Source of the DNA: Zeimonas sp964538505
Lineage (GTDB): Bacteria > Pseudomonadota > Gammaproteobacteria > Burkholderiales > Burkholderiaceae_E
Direction of reading: 5' to 3'
Assembly: GCA_964538505.1 (NCBI GenBank)
Contig: CAZIDY010000014.1
Location: 9,835-73,834, forward strand
Length of the DNA: 64,000 bases
The notes under the pieces are model-generated. The model saw nothing but the letters and a program-made list of their open reading frames with translations. It did not search any database and was not told the DNA's origin. Shown here one piece after another: positions 42,615 through 51,178 of this stretch (the stretch's first letter is position 1; each line of letters starts with the position of its first letter). A program made the translations under genes and the position numbers.

Positions 42615-43409
42615 ATGACGATCGACGGGTTCACGCTCGTTGCGCAGCTCGTGAACTTCGCGCTGCTGCTGCTGTTGCTGCGCATCTTCCTGTACCGCCC
42701 GATTCTCGACCTGATGGCCGAGCGCGAGCGGCGAACGGCCGCGCCACTGAACGAGGCGCGGCGCCTGGCCGCCGAGGCGGCCGCCGAGCGCGACGCGCTG
42801 CAGCAGGAAAGGGAAGCTTTCGAGCGCGAGCGTGTCGAGCGTCGCGAGACGGCGATGCGCGAAATCGAGGAACAGCGCGGGCAGCAGCTTGCGCTGCTGG
42901 AGCACGAGACGGCCGCTTTGCGCGCTGCCGCCGCGCAGGCCGTCGAACGCGATGTCCGCCGGGTCGGCGACGAGCTGATGACACGACTTTCGGGTCTCGT
43001 CGTCGAAGAGGTCGAGCGCACCGTTGCTTCGCTCGCGGGGGTGGAGCTCGACCCGCCGGCCTGGGCGCGCTTCGAGGAGCGCCTGCGTGCGCTGCCAGCC
43101 GGGCAGCGAGACAGACTTGCGGAAGCGGCGCGCGGCGGCGTGCGGATCGTCACGCCTCGTCCGCTCGATGCAGCGACCGTCGACGCAGCGCGTTCGGTGC
43201 TGCGCGAGCTGCTCGGTGCCGAGCAGGTGAGCTTTGCTACCGATCCCGGGCTGCTGCTCGGGGCGGCGCTGGAGGCGGGCGGGCTGCGCGTCGACGGCAG
43301 CGCCGCCGCCCGCCTCGAAGCGCTCGAGCGTTCCTTCGCCGCTGCGCTCGACGCTGCAGCCGAGATCGCACCGTCGGCCGGCGCCCCCGCACTGGCAGAG
43401 GAGCCGTGA
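42615..43409 (+). CDS. atpF: N-type ATPase subunit b/δ fusion
   Basis: 264 residues. One N-terminal TM helix ('LVAQLVNFALLLLLLRIFLYRPI') is followed by a long charged coiled coil (about 35-150) and a C-terminal part resembling the end of the δ subunit ('VRIVTPRPLDAATVDAARSVL...GLLLGAALEAGGLRVDGS'). N-ATPases lack a separate δ gene and use such an extended b subunit as the stator. GTGA overlap with atpA. Confidence 0.9.
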   Translation: MTIDGFTLVAQLVNFALLLLLLRIFLYRPILDLMAERERRTAAPLNEARRLAAEAAAERDALQQEREAFERERVERRETAMREIEEQRGQQLALLEHETAALRAAAAQAVERDVRRVGDELMTRLSGLVVEEVERTVASLAGVELDPPAWARFEERLRALPAGQRDRLAEAARGGVRIVTPRPLDAATVDAARSVLRELLGAEQVSFATDPGLLLGAALEAGGLRVDGSAAARLEALERSFAAALDAAAEIAPSAGAPALAEEP

Positions 43410-44977
43410 CCGATCGGGACAATCGCAGCGACGACGCCGTCGCCGCCGCGCTGTTGACGGGCCTCGACGCACTCGACAGCGCGCGCCGCGACGTGTCGAC
43501 CGAGCTCGTGCTCGACGAAGTCGGGCAGGTGACGGCCGTCGCACGCGGGGTGGCGACGGTCACCGGCCTGCCGGGGGCCGTTGCCGACGAGACCGTCGTG
43601 CTCGGCCGCGATGCAATCGGCCTCGTCACCGACCTGCGCGAGAAGTCGCTCGGTGTCGTGCTGCTCGCCGGTTCGCGTCACGTGCACGCCGGCGCGGCAG
43701 TAAGGCGCACCGGGCGGGTGCTCGAGGTACCGGTCGGCGACGCGCTCCTGGGTCGTGCGATCGACCCGCTCGGCAGGCCGCTCGACGGCGCCGGCCCGAT
43801 CGACAGTCGCAGGCGATTGCCGGTGGAGCGGCCGGCGACGCCGATCATCGGCCGCGCTCCGGTGAGCGAACCGCTGCAGACCGGCGTGAAGGTCGTCGAT
43901 GCGCTCTTTCCGATCGGCCGCGGCCAGCGCGAGCTGATCGTCGGCGATCGGCAGACGGGCAAGACCTCGATTGCACTCAGCGCGATCCTCGCGCAGCGCG
44001 ACACCGAAGTGCTGTGCGTCTACTGCAGCGTCGGCCGGCGCGGCGCCGAGGTGGCGCGCACGGTCGCCACGCTCCGGGAAAGCGGCGCGCTCGACTACAC
44101 CACCGTGGTCATCGCTCCCTCGGAGTCGGAACCGGGCCTGCGCCAGATCGCGCCCTTTGCGGCAATGAGCGTCGCCGAGGCGTGGATGGAGGCGGGCCGG
44201 CACGTGCTGGTGATTCTCGACGACCTCGTGCAGCATGCGCGGGCGCACCGCGAAGTCTCGCTGCTGCTGCGCAGGCCGCCCGGTCGCGAGGCCTTTCCCG
44301 GCGACATCTTCTACCTGCACTCGCGCCTGCTCGAGCGCGCGACGCAGCTGACCGCCGCGCGCGGTGGAGGCTCGCTCACCGCGCTTCCGATCGTCGAGAC
44401 GCAGGAGCGCGACCTCGCTGCCTATGTGCCGACCAACCTGATCTCGATCACCGACGGCCAGATCGTGCTGTCGCCCGAGCTGTTCCAGCTCGGCCAGCTG
44501 CCGGCGGTCGACGTCGGGCTGTCGGTGTCGCGGGTCGGCGGAAAGGCGCAGCGTTCGGCCTATCGCGCGGTAGCCGGCGGCCTTCGGCTGTCCTACGCGC
44601 AGTTCCAGGAGCTGGAGAGTTTCGCGCGCCTCGGCGCCGAGCTCGACGAGAGCACGCAGGACACGCTGACACGGGGTCGGCGCGTGCGCGAGGTGCTCAA
44701 GCAGGGGCCGCTCGAGCCGATCCCGGTCGCCGAGCAGATCGCGACATTGCTTGCCGCCGACGCCGGCGTGCTCGACGCGATCCCGGCTGCGCGCGTCGGC
44801 GAGATCGAGCTCGCGCTGCGGCGCGAGGTGCGCGTTGCGCTGCCGCAGGTCTGCGAGCGCGTCGAGAGCGGCGAGCCGCTGGTCGACGACGACCGCGAAG
44901 CGTTGCTCGCGATGGTGCGGAGCATCGTCGTGCGCGCCGGCTTCGATTCGCCGCCGGGTGCCGGGGCCGGGATATGA
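43406..44977 (+). CDS. atpA: N-type ATPase subunit α
   Basis: 523 residues from a GTG overlapping atpF. Walker A 'GDRQTGKTSIAL', 'SVGRRGAEVARTV' and the conserved 'ISITDGQIVLSPELF' identify the α subunit. The non-catalytic nucleotide site looks intact. Overlaps atpG by ATGA. Confidence 0.94.
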   Translation: MTDRDNRSDDAVAAALLTGLDALDSARRDVSTELVLDEVGQVTAVARGVATVTGLPGAVADETVVLGRDAIGLVTDLREKSLGVVLLAGSRHVHAGAAVRRTGRVLEVPVGDALLGRAIDPLGRPLDGAGPIDSRRRLPVERPATPIIGRAPVSEPLQTGVKVVDALFPIGRGQRELIVGDRQTGKTSIALSAILAQRDTEVLCVYCSVGRRGAEVARTVATLRESGALDYTTVVIAPSESEPGLRQIAPFAAMSVAEAWMEAGRHVLVILDDLVQHARAHREVSLLLRRPPGREAFPGDIFYLHSRLLERATQLTAARGGGSLTALPIVETQERDLAAYVPTNLISITDGQIVLSPELFQLGQLPAVDVGLSVSRVGGKAQRSAYRAVAGGLRLSYAQFQELESFARLGAELDESTQDTLTRGRRVREVLKQGPLEPIPVAEQIATLLAADAGVLDAIPAARVGEIELALRREVRVALPQVCERVESGEPLVDDDREALLAMVRSIVVRAGFDSPPGAGAGI

Positions 44978-45960
44978 CTTCGCGCGGCGCGGTGCAGCGC
45001 AGGCTGGAGACCGCCGCCGGCCTGGGCAAGCTCGTGACGACGATGAAGGGGCTCGCATCGGTTCGCGTGCACCAGTACCGCCGGACGATGCGCGCGCTCG
45101 ACGCGTCGACGGTCACGCTCGATCTCGCCGCGCGCGCACTGCTGTATCTGCATCCGGAGCTTGCGGAGTCGCAGCCCGCCGTCGAATCGAACTCGATCGT
45201 CGTCGTGTTCGGCTCCGACCGTGGACTTTGCGGTGCCTTCAACGATCGGATGGCGCGCTTCGCCGCACAGGACATTGCCGAGCTCGCCGAAGTCGCAGAT
45301 GCGGCCAGGGCTGCGCCGGCGCGCGTCGTCGCCGTCGGCCGGCGCCTGGCCCGGCGGTTGCGCCGGGCAGGCCGTTCGCCCGACGCGCTGCTGTCGACAC
45401 CGAGCAGTCTCGATGCGGTGGATGTTGCGGTTGCCGAGCTGCTCGGCTTCGTCGACGCGCATCGGCGTCCCGACTACGAGAGCCGGCTGCGTCTCGTCTA
45501 CGCGCGTCCGCTCGGCTCGACGCGTTTCGAGCCGCGCATCGAGCAGGTGCTGCCGGTGGATTCGGGCTGGATCCAGCGCCTGGCGGGCCTGCCGTGGGAG
45601 ACGCGCAAGCTGCCGATGGAACTCTCCGATCCGCGCGAGCTGTTGCGTGGATTGATCCGGCAGCGCATGGCACTCGCGATCGTCAAGGCTTTCGGATCGT
45701 CGCTCGCCGCCGAGAACGCGGCGCGCCTCGCCGCAATGGAGGCGGCTTCGCACAACGTCGACGAACGCCTCGCGCGACTGCGCGCGCGCCACCAGGCGGC
45801 GCGACAGGCGGCGATCACCGCCGAGCTGCTCGACATCCAGAGCGCCGCCGCCGCGCTGGACGAGGCCGACGATGCGCCGGAGGACGACGACGCGCTGATG
45901 TACGGCGCGCGGGGCGACGATCCGCTGCAGGATCCGGACATCGCGCGAGTGCGAGGCTGA
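44974..45960 (+). CDS. atpG: N-type ATPase subunit γ
   Basis: 328 residues. The N-terminal helix ('VQRRLETAAGLGKLVTTMKGLASV') and the 'VVVFGSDRGLCGAFN' motif are those of a γ subunit, and the C-terminal helix 'RLAAMEAASHNVDERLARLRARHQAARQAAI' completes the rotor coiled coil. A 35-residue acidic tail extends past the normal end. Last gene of the operon; metF converges from the other side 64 bases later. Confidence 0.92.
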   Translation: MTSRGAVQRRLETAAGLGKLVTTMKGLASVRVHQYRRTMRALDASTVTLDLAARALLYLHPELAESQPAVESNSIVVVFGSDRGLCGAFNDRMARFAAQDIAELAEVADAARAAPARVVAVGRRLARRLRRAGRSPDALLSTPSSLDAVDVAVAELLGFVDAHRRPDYESRLRLVYARPLGSTRFEPRIEQVLPVDSGWIQRLAGLPWETRKLPMELSDPRELLRGLIRQRMALAIVKAFGSSLAAENAARLAAMEAASHNVDERLARLRARHQAARQAAITAELLDIQSAAAALDEADDAPEDDDALMYGARGDDPLQDPDIARVRG

Positions 45961-46024
45961 CGCTTGCGGCCGCGACACGGACGCTTGCCGACGTGCGGCG
46001 CTGCCCGGGCGCGCTCGGCGTGCT

Positions 46025-46903
46025 TCAGCTCCGCAGCGTCTCCACCCCGAGCGCGTCGAGAATCGCGGCCGTCGGCGCGGCCTGGTTCAGCGTGTAGAAG
46101 TGCAGTCCCGGCGCGCCCTCGTCGAGCAGGCGCCGGCACATCGACGTGACGACCTCGGCGCCGAAGGAACGAATCGCCTCGACGTCGTCGCCGCAGGCTG
46201 CCAGCTCCAGGCGGATCCAGCGCGGGATCTCCGCGCCGCACGAATCGGAGAAACGGGCGAGCTGCGAGTAGTTCGAGATCGGCATGATGCCGGGAACGAT
46301 CGGTGCATCGATGCCCAGGCGTACCGCCGAATCGCGGAAGCGCAGGTATGCGTCGGCGTTGAAGAAATACTGCGTGATCGCCGAGTCTGCTCCGGCGCGC
46401 ATCTTCGCGACGAAGGCCTGCAGGTCGTCGCGCGGCGAGGCTGCCTGCGGATGCGTTTCCGGGTACGCGGCCACCTCGATGTGAAAGCGGTCTCCAGTTT
46501 CCGCGCGTACGAACGAGACCAGGTCGCTCGCATAGCGGAAGTCGCCGCCGCCGCGCATCCCCGACGGCAGGTCGCCGCGCAGCAGCACGAGCCGGCGGAT
46601 GCCGTGCTCGTGATACAGCGCGAGCAGCTCGCGTACCGATTCGCGCGATGCGCCGATGCACGACAGATGCGGCGCGACGGGGCGTCCTTCGGCGACGATC
46701 TCGAGCACGGTGGCGAGCGTCTTCTCGCGCGTGCTGCCGCCCGCACCGTAGGTGACGCTGTAGAAGGCAGGCTCGTAGCGCGCGAGCGCATCACGGGCGA
46801 CGCGCAGCTTCTCGACGCCGGGCGGCGTGTTGGGCGGGAAGAACTCGAAGCTGATCGTGCGCTGTGTGCGTGCCTGCGTTTCGGGTGTGCTCGTTTGCTT
46901 CAT
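46025..46903 (-). CDS. metF: Methylenetetrahydrofolate reductase
   Basis: 292 residues. Start at 46903 (an in-frame ATG six bases upstream is an alternative). It has the MetF motifs 'ISFEFFPP', 'VTYGAGGSTREKT', 'LLRGDLPSG' and 'ITQYFFNADAYLRF'. It reduces 5,10-methylene-THF to 5-methyl-THF using NADH and FAD, feeding methionine synthesis. It is the third gene of ahcY-tlyA-metF, so it is probably under the same SAH riboswitch. Confidence 0.95.
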   Translation of the reverse strand: MKQTSTPETQARTQRTISFEFFPPNTPPGVEKLRVARDALARYEPAFYSVTYGAGGSTREKTLATVLEIVAEGRPVAPHLSCIGASRESVRELLALYHEHGIRRLVLLRGDLPSGMRGGGDFRYASDLVSFVRAETGDRFHIEVAAYPETHPQAASPRDDLQAFVAKMRAGADSAITQYFFNADAYLRFRDSAVRLGIDAPIVPGIMPISNYSQLARFSDSCGAEIPRWIRLELAACGDDVEAIRSFGAEVVTSMCRRLLDEGAPGLHFYTLNQAAPTAAILDALGVETLRS

Positions 46904-46913
46904 CTGCATCTCT

Positions 46914-47678
46914 TCATCTGCGTGCATCCAGGAAGAATTCCCGGTTGCCGTCGCCGCCGACGATCGGGCTGTCGAACCAGTCCTGAGGGGTCCATCCGGC
47001 GTCGCGTGCCGATGCCTCGATGCGCCGGCGCAGCTCGTCGTAGCGCCCCGCATCGCGCACGATGCCTCGCCGGTCGACGGCGCCCGGGCCGAGCTCGAAC
47101 TGCGGCTTGACCAGCGCGAGCAGACGACCGCCGGCGCGCGCGAGCGCGTGGGCAGGCGCGAAGGCATGTGCCACGGAGATGAACGAGAGGTCCGCCACGA
47201 TCGCGTCGAAGCCATCGCGCGGAAACGCATCGCCGAGCGTCGCGGCATCGAGCGTGCGCACGTGCACGCCCTCGAAGGCGCGCACACGCGGGTCGTTGCG
47301 CAGCGATTCGTGCAGCTGGCCGTGGCCGACGTCGACTCCGACCACGTGCGCGGCACCGGCACGCAGCAGGCAGTCGGTGAAGCCGCCGGTGCTCTGGCCG
47401 AGGTCGAGGACGACGAGGCCGTGCACGTCGAGTCCGCTGCGCACGAGAGCGCCTTCGAGCTTCAGCCCGCCGCGCGACACGTAGCGCAGCTCGGCGTCAT
47501 CGTCGATGCGCAGCTCGCAGTCGTCGGGCAGCTCGTCGCCTGCCTTGCGCGGCGCGACCCAGCCGTGCGGCGTGAGCCAGCGTACTGCGCCGCTCGCGAT
47601 CAGCCGCTGGGCGGCCGAGCGCGAGGGCGCCAGGCCGCGTGCGACGAGGAGCAGGTCGGAGCGGGCCACCAGCGCCAA
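46914..47678 (-). CDS. tlyA: TlyA-family rRNA methyltransferase (hemolysin A-like)
   Basis: 254 residues. An N-terminal S4 RNA-binding domain ('RSDLLLVARGLAPSRSAAQRLIASGAV') is followed by an FtsJ-like SAM fold ('GLVVLDLGQSTGGFTDCLL', 'FDAIVADLSFISV'). Mycobacterial TlyA 2'-O-methylates 16S and 23S rRNA. Placement between ahcY and metF fits a SAM-using enzyme in an operon that removes SAH. Seven bases separate it from ahcY. Confidence 0.9.
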   Translation of the reverse strand: MALVARSDLLLVARGLAPSRSAAQRLIASGAVRWLTPHGWVAPRKAGDELPDDCELRIDDDAELRYVSRGGLKLEGALVRSGLDVHGLVVLDLGQSTGGFTDCLLRAGAAHVVGVDVGHGQLHESLRNDPRVRAFEGVHVRTLDAATLGDAFPRDGFDAIVADLSFISVAHAFAPAHALARAGGRLLALVKPQFELGPGAVDRRGIVRDAGRYDELRRRIEASARDAGWTPQDWFDSPIVGGDGNREFFLDARR

Positions 47679-47685
47679 CGGCCCG

Positions 47686-49107
47686 TCAGTACCGATAGCT
47701 GTCGCTCTTGTACGGACCCTCGACCGGCACGCCGATGTATGCCGCCTGTTGCGGCGTGAGCTCGGTGAGCGTCGAGCCGAGCTTCTTCAGCTGCAGCCGT
47801 GCGACCTTCTCGTCGAGGTGCTTCGGCAGCACGTAGACCTTGCCTTCCTCGTAGCGCTCGGGGTGCGAGAACAGCTCGATCTGCGCGATCGTCTGGTTCG
47901 CGAACGACGAGCTCATCACGTACGACGGGTGGCCGGTGCCGCAGCCGAGGTTCACCAGCCGCCCCTCGGCGAGCAGGATGATGCGCTTGCCGTCGGGGAA
48001 GATCACGTGGTCGACCTGCGGCTTGATGTTCTCCCAGCGGCACTCCTTCAGCGAGGCGATGTCGATCTCGTTGTCGAAGTGGCCGATATTGCAGACGATC
48101 GCCTGGTCCTTCATCGCCTGCATGTGCTCGCGCCGGATGACGTCGCGGTTGCCGGTCGCGGTGACGAAGATGTCGGCCTTGTCGGCGGCGTATTCCATCG
48201 TGACGACGCGATAGCCTTCCATCGCGGCCTGCAATGCGCAGATCGGATCGATCTCGGTGATCCATACCTGCGCGGAGAGTGCGCGCAGCGCCTGCGCCGA
48301 GCCCTTGCCGACATCGCCGTAGCCGGCGACGACGGCGACCTTGCCGGCGATCATCACGTCGGTCGCGCGCTTGATTCCGTCGACCAGCGACTCGCGGCAG
48401 CCGTAGAGGTTGTCGAACTTGCTCTTCGTGACCGAGTCGTTGACGTTGATCGCGCGGAACGCAAGCTCGCCGCGTGCCGACATCTGGTAGAGCCGGTGCA
48501 CGCCGGTGGTCGTCTCCTCGGTGACGCCGACGATCGACGCGCGCTGGCGCTCGTACCACTGCGGGTCTTTCTCGAGCTGGCGGCGGATCGCGGCGAACAG
48601 CGACTTCTCCTCCTCGCTCGTCGGGTTCGCAAGCACCGACGGATCCTTCGCCGCCTGCGCGCCGAGGTGGATCAGCAGCGTCGCGTCGCCGCCGTCGTCG
48701 AGGATCATGTTCGAGGTGCCGTTGCCGGGCCAGTCGAAGATCCGGTGCGTGTAGTCCCAGTAGTCGTCGAGCGACTCGCCCTTCACTGCGAACACCGGGA
48801 TGCCGGCGGCGGCGATCGCGGCCGCGGCGTGGTCCTGCGTGGAGAAGATGTTGCACGAGGCCCAGCGCACCTGCGCGCCGAGCGCGGTGAGCGTCTCGAT
48901 CAGCACGGCGGTCTGGATCGTCATGTGCAGCGAGCCCGAGATGCGCGCGCCCTTCAGCGGCTGCGCGGCCGCGTACTCGTCGCGGATCGCCATCAGGCCG
49001 GGCATCTCCGTCTCGGCGATGCGGATCTCCTTGCGGCCCCAGTCGGCCAGCGTGGGATCGGCGATGCGGAAATCGGCGAAGGCTTCGGGTTTCGGTACGG
49101 CGGACAT
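47686..49107 (-). CDS. ahcY: Adenosylhomocysteinase
   Basis: 473 residues from the ATG at 49107 with AGGAG upstream; an ATG 15 bases earlier is less well placed. Family motifs: 'LTALGAQVRWASCNIFSTQDHAAAAI', the NAD site 'VAVVAGYGDVGKGSAQAL' and the C-terminal 'KSDSYRY' that contributes to the active site of the next subunit. It hydrolyses S-adenosylhomocysteine to adenosine and homocysteine. Its leader holds a SAH riboswitch at 49210-49285, so it is switched on when SAH builds up. Confidence 0.97.
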   Translation of the reverse strand: MSAVPKPEAFADFRIADPTLADWGRKEIRIAETEMPGLMAIRDEYAAAQPLKGARISGSLHMTIQTAVLIETLTALGAQVRWASCNIFSTQDHAAAAIAAAGIPVFAVKGESLDDYWDYTHRIFDWPGNGTSNMILDDGGDATLLIHLGAQAAKDPSVLANPTSEEEKSLFAAIRRQLEKDPQWYERQRASIVGVTEETTTGVHRLYQMSARGELAFRAINVNDSVTKSKFDNLYGCRESLVDGIKRATDVMIAGKVAVVAGYGDVGKGSAQALRALSAQVWITEIDPICALQAAMEGYRVVTMEYAADKADIFVTATGNRDVIRREHMQAMKDQAIVCNIGHFDNEIDIASLKECRWENIKPQVDHVIFPDGKRIILLAEGRLVNLGCGTGHPSYVMSSSFANQTIAQIELFSHPERYEEGKVYVLPKHLDEKVARLQLKKLGSTLTELTPQQAAYIGVPVEGPYKSDSYRY

Positions 49108-49209
49108 CGTCACTCCTCGCATGCGAAAAGGGTGCCGACGCGACAGAACGGGGAGGGGCTCGCGGAAGAACGCGACGCTGGCGCCCGTCTGCCGTGACGG
49201 ATCACGGTT

Positions 49210-49285
49210 CGACGAGCGCCGTTGAAGCGGTTCCCGAGCCTGGCGGCCTTCGCAGGGCAGGCCGTTGCAGCGCTCCTCGGGTAAC
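49210..49285 (-). promoter_or_regulatory. S-adenosylhomocysteine (SAH) riboswitch upstream of ahcY
   Basis: On the minus strand the RNA reads CCCGAGGAGCGCUGCAACGG, then a G/C-rich hairpin (GGCC...GGCC), then CAGGCUCGGG. P1 pairs CCCGAG (49276-49281) with CUCGGG (49233-49238). A pseudoknot pairs GAGCGC (49270-49275) with GCGCUC (49214-49219). These are the conserved cores of the SAH riboswitch known from β- and γ-proteobacteria, which turns expression on when it binds SAH. The ahcY start lies about 100 bases downstream. Confidence 0.9.
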
Positions 49286-49290
49286 CGACA

Positions 49291-49296
49291 ATTATA
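49291..49296 (-). promoter_or_regulatory. -10 element of the ahcY promoter
   Basis: A perfect TATAAT on the minus strand lies about 10 bases before the riboswitch, so transcription would begin just upstream of P1. The -35 region (about 49314-49320) is poor and directly abuts the long palindrome at 49320-49375. Confidence 0.65.
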
Positions 49297-49319
49297 GCGA
49301 GCGCAGGAATCGGGGTTAT

Positions 49320-49375
49320 GAAATCGGGGTCAGACCACGGTTACGCGTACGTAACCGTGGTCTGACCCCGATTTC
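49320..49375. repeat. 56-bp perfect palindrome (REP-like), two bases after the HD-GYP gene
   Basis: Arms of 26 bases (49320-49345 and 49350-49375) are exactly complementary around a CGTA loop. The arm core, AATCGGGGTCAGACCACGG, resembles repetitive palindromes seen in many proteobacterial genomes near RAYT transposases (from memory). A partial copy (AATCGGGGT) lies at 49308-49316. It falls between the stop of the HD-GYP gene and the ahcY promoter, so it can act as a terminator. Confidence 0.85.
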
Positions 49376-49377
49376 TT

Positions 49378-51030
49378 TCACTGCCTCGGGCGAGCGTAGT
49401 AGTCCGGCAGGCGCAGCCCGTAGGCGCCGGTCGGCAGGCCGCGCGCGATGCGCACCTGCGTGCCGCTGTAGACCTCGTCGGGCTCCTGGCGGCCGGTGCG
49501 GTCGCGCATCGTGCGCAGCGGCCCCTTGTCGGGGCCGGTGAGGACGACGAGCTTCGGCATCAGGTGCCCGCCACGCGGCCGGTCGACGACGGCGGCGACC
49601 TCGCCCTCGCGCAGCTCGACCAGCGTGCCGACCGGATACACCCCGATCGCCAGCACGAAACGCTCGACGAGATCGCGGCAGAACAGCGACTTCGACCACT
49701 CGTTCAGCGCCGACAGGGCATCCTCGACCGACAGCGGGTTCGCGTAGGCGCGCACCGCGGTGAGGCCGCTGAAGGCATCGACGATCGCGGCCATCCGGCC
49801 CGCAAGCCCGATGTCGTTGCCGCGCAGCTTGCGCGGGTAGCCCGAACCATCGATCCGTTCGTGGTGTTCGGCGATGCCGCGCAGCACGGCGGGAGGCACG
49901 CTGCCGGCACGCTCGAGCAGATCGAGTCCGATCGTCACGTGTTGCTGCACGAGCGCGTAATCGTGCGGCGCGAGCACGCCCGGCTGCTCGAGCAGCTCGC
50001 GAGGCAGCAGCGCCTTGCCGAGGTCGAGCAGCAATCCGACGAGCATGAGCTCGCGCAGTGCTTCGGCAGGCATGCCGAGCGCGCGACCGAAGGCGGCGAG
50101 GTTGGTTGCGACCGCCGATGCCGGATTGGGCCGTGGCGCGTTCTGTGCGTAGAGCGCTTCGGCCCAGCGCAGCGCGTCCGGTGCCTGCTGCAGCAGCCGG
50201 ACGAAGGCGTCGACCGGTTCGTCGAGTAATGCGACTGCGGGCGTCGAGCCCTGGCGCACCTGCGCGACGAGCGCGTCGGCCGCGCTGACGAGTCGCGCAT
50301 GCACGATGCGCGCTTCGCCGACGCTCTCGCGGATCGGCGCGGGCTCCGCCGCGTCGACGGCGCCGATCGTGTCGCCGTAACGCGCACGCAGCTCGTCGAG
50401 GTCGCACATGCGCGGGCCGGTGGCGCCTGCGCCCGCCGAGAACCAGCTGCGCAGCCGCGCGACCGTTCCCGTGCGCTCGCGGACCGGCTTGCCTTCGCTG
50501 GCCAGCAACAGTGCGCGCAGCCGCCCGCGCGCTTCGTTCGTCGGATGTACGTCGTCGCGCCGCTCGGCCGGTGCCGGCAGCAGCACGTGGCTGCGTCGCG
50601 CCGCGCCGCGCCGGGCGTGGCGCGGATTGCGCACGCTGTCCCGGACGTCGTCATCGAAGGTGCCGATGCCCCCGGCCTCGCCCTCGGTGCGCGTCGAGGC
50701 GGCGGTCGGATCGTCGACCAGCGACAGCTTGTGCCCGCTCGAGAGCACCGCCGCCGCCTTGATCGCGTCGATCATGTCGGGCGACGAGCGCGCCGGGTCG
50801 ACGCGAACCTGGCGGCAGTGCTTGCGCAGCGCCGATACCTCGTCGTCTCCGCTGACGAGCAGTCCGCCGGCCGGTAGCGGCGTGTCGCTCCAGGGGCGAT
50901 CGAGCTCGGCGACGAACATGCCGGGCAACACCCGCAGTGCGTCGACGCGCAGGAGCTCGGCGCTGTCGTCGGCATCGAAGGACGACGGGTAGACGATCTC
51001 TTCGAGATCGGCAACGAAGGACGTGGACAT
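49378..51030 (-). CDS. DUF3391 + degenerate HD-GYP protein (paralogue)
   Basis: 550 residues from the ATG at 51030. It has the same layout as the protein at 37366-38964: DUF3391 ('RVLPGMFVAELDRPWSDTPLPAGG'), a variable linker, HD-GYP. The GYP part is kept ('HHERIDGSGYPRKLRG'), but the HD dyad is Leu-Asp ('LLLDLGK') and the first His of the domain ('QHxxxV' in the paralogue) is replaced ('PASAV'). Two metal ligands are therefore missing and catalysis is doubtful; a c-di-GMP binding role is more likely. It shares the C-terminal 'GLPTGAYGLRLPDYYAR' tail with the paralogue. Confidence 0.87.
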   Translation of the reverse strand: MSTSFVADLEEIVYPSSFDADDSAELLRVDALRVLPGMFVAELDRPWSDTPLPAGGLLVSGDDEVSALRKHCRQVRVDPARSSPDMIDAIKAAAVLSSGHKLSLVDDPTAASTRTEGEAGGIGTFDDDVRDSVRNPRHARRGAARRSHVLLPAPAERRDDVHPTNEARGRLRALLLASEGKPVRERTGTVARLRSWFSAGAGATGPRMCDLDELRARYGDTIGAVDAAEPAPIRESVGEARIVHARLVSAADALVAQVRQGSTPAVALLDEPVDAFVRLLQQAPDALRWAEALYAQNAPRPNPASAVATNLAAFGRALGMPAEALRELMLVGLLLDLGKALLPRELLEQPGVLAPHDYALVQQHVTIGLDLLERAGSVPPAVLRGIAEHHERIDGSGYPRKLRGNDIGLAGRMAAIVDAFSGLTAVRAYANPLSVEDALSALNEWSKSLFCRDLVERFVLAIGVYPVGTLVELREGEVAAVVDRPRGGHLMPKLVVLTGPDKGPLRTMRDRTGRQEPDEVYSGTQVRIARGLPTGAYGLRLPDYYARPRQ

Positions 51031-51178
51031 GGCGCACAGATGGCAATCGACCGCGCGAGCATAGCCGCCGTCGTCTGCATCGACCGCGGCAAAAAGCACG
51101 GTCGAAGCCGCGTTTCTCTCGTCGGCGCCGGTTCGCGATGCACCTCGACGACAGCGGCGCCGCGCTACACTGCCCGCG

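Noticed and set aside
42461..45058. 865-codon open frame on the minus strand
   Set aside because: Antisense of atpE, atpF, atpA and the start of atpG, which are all clearly recognised.
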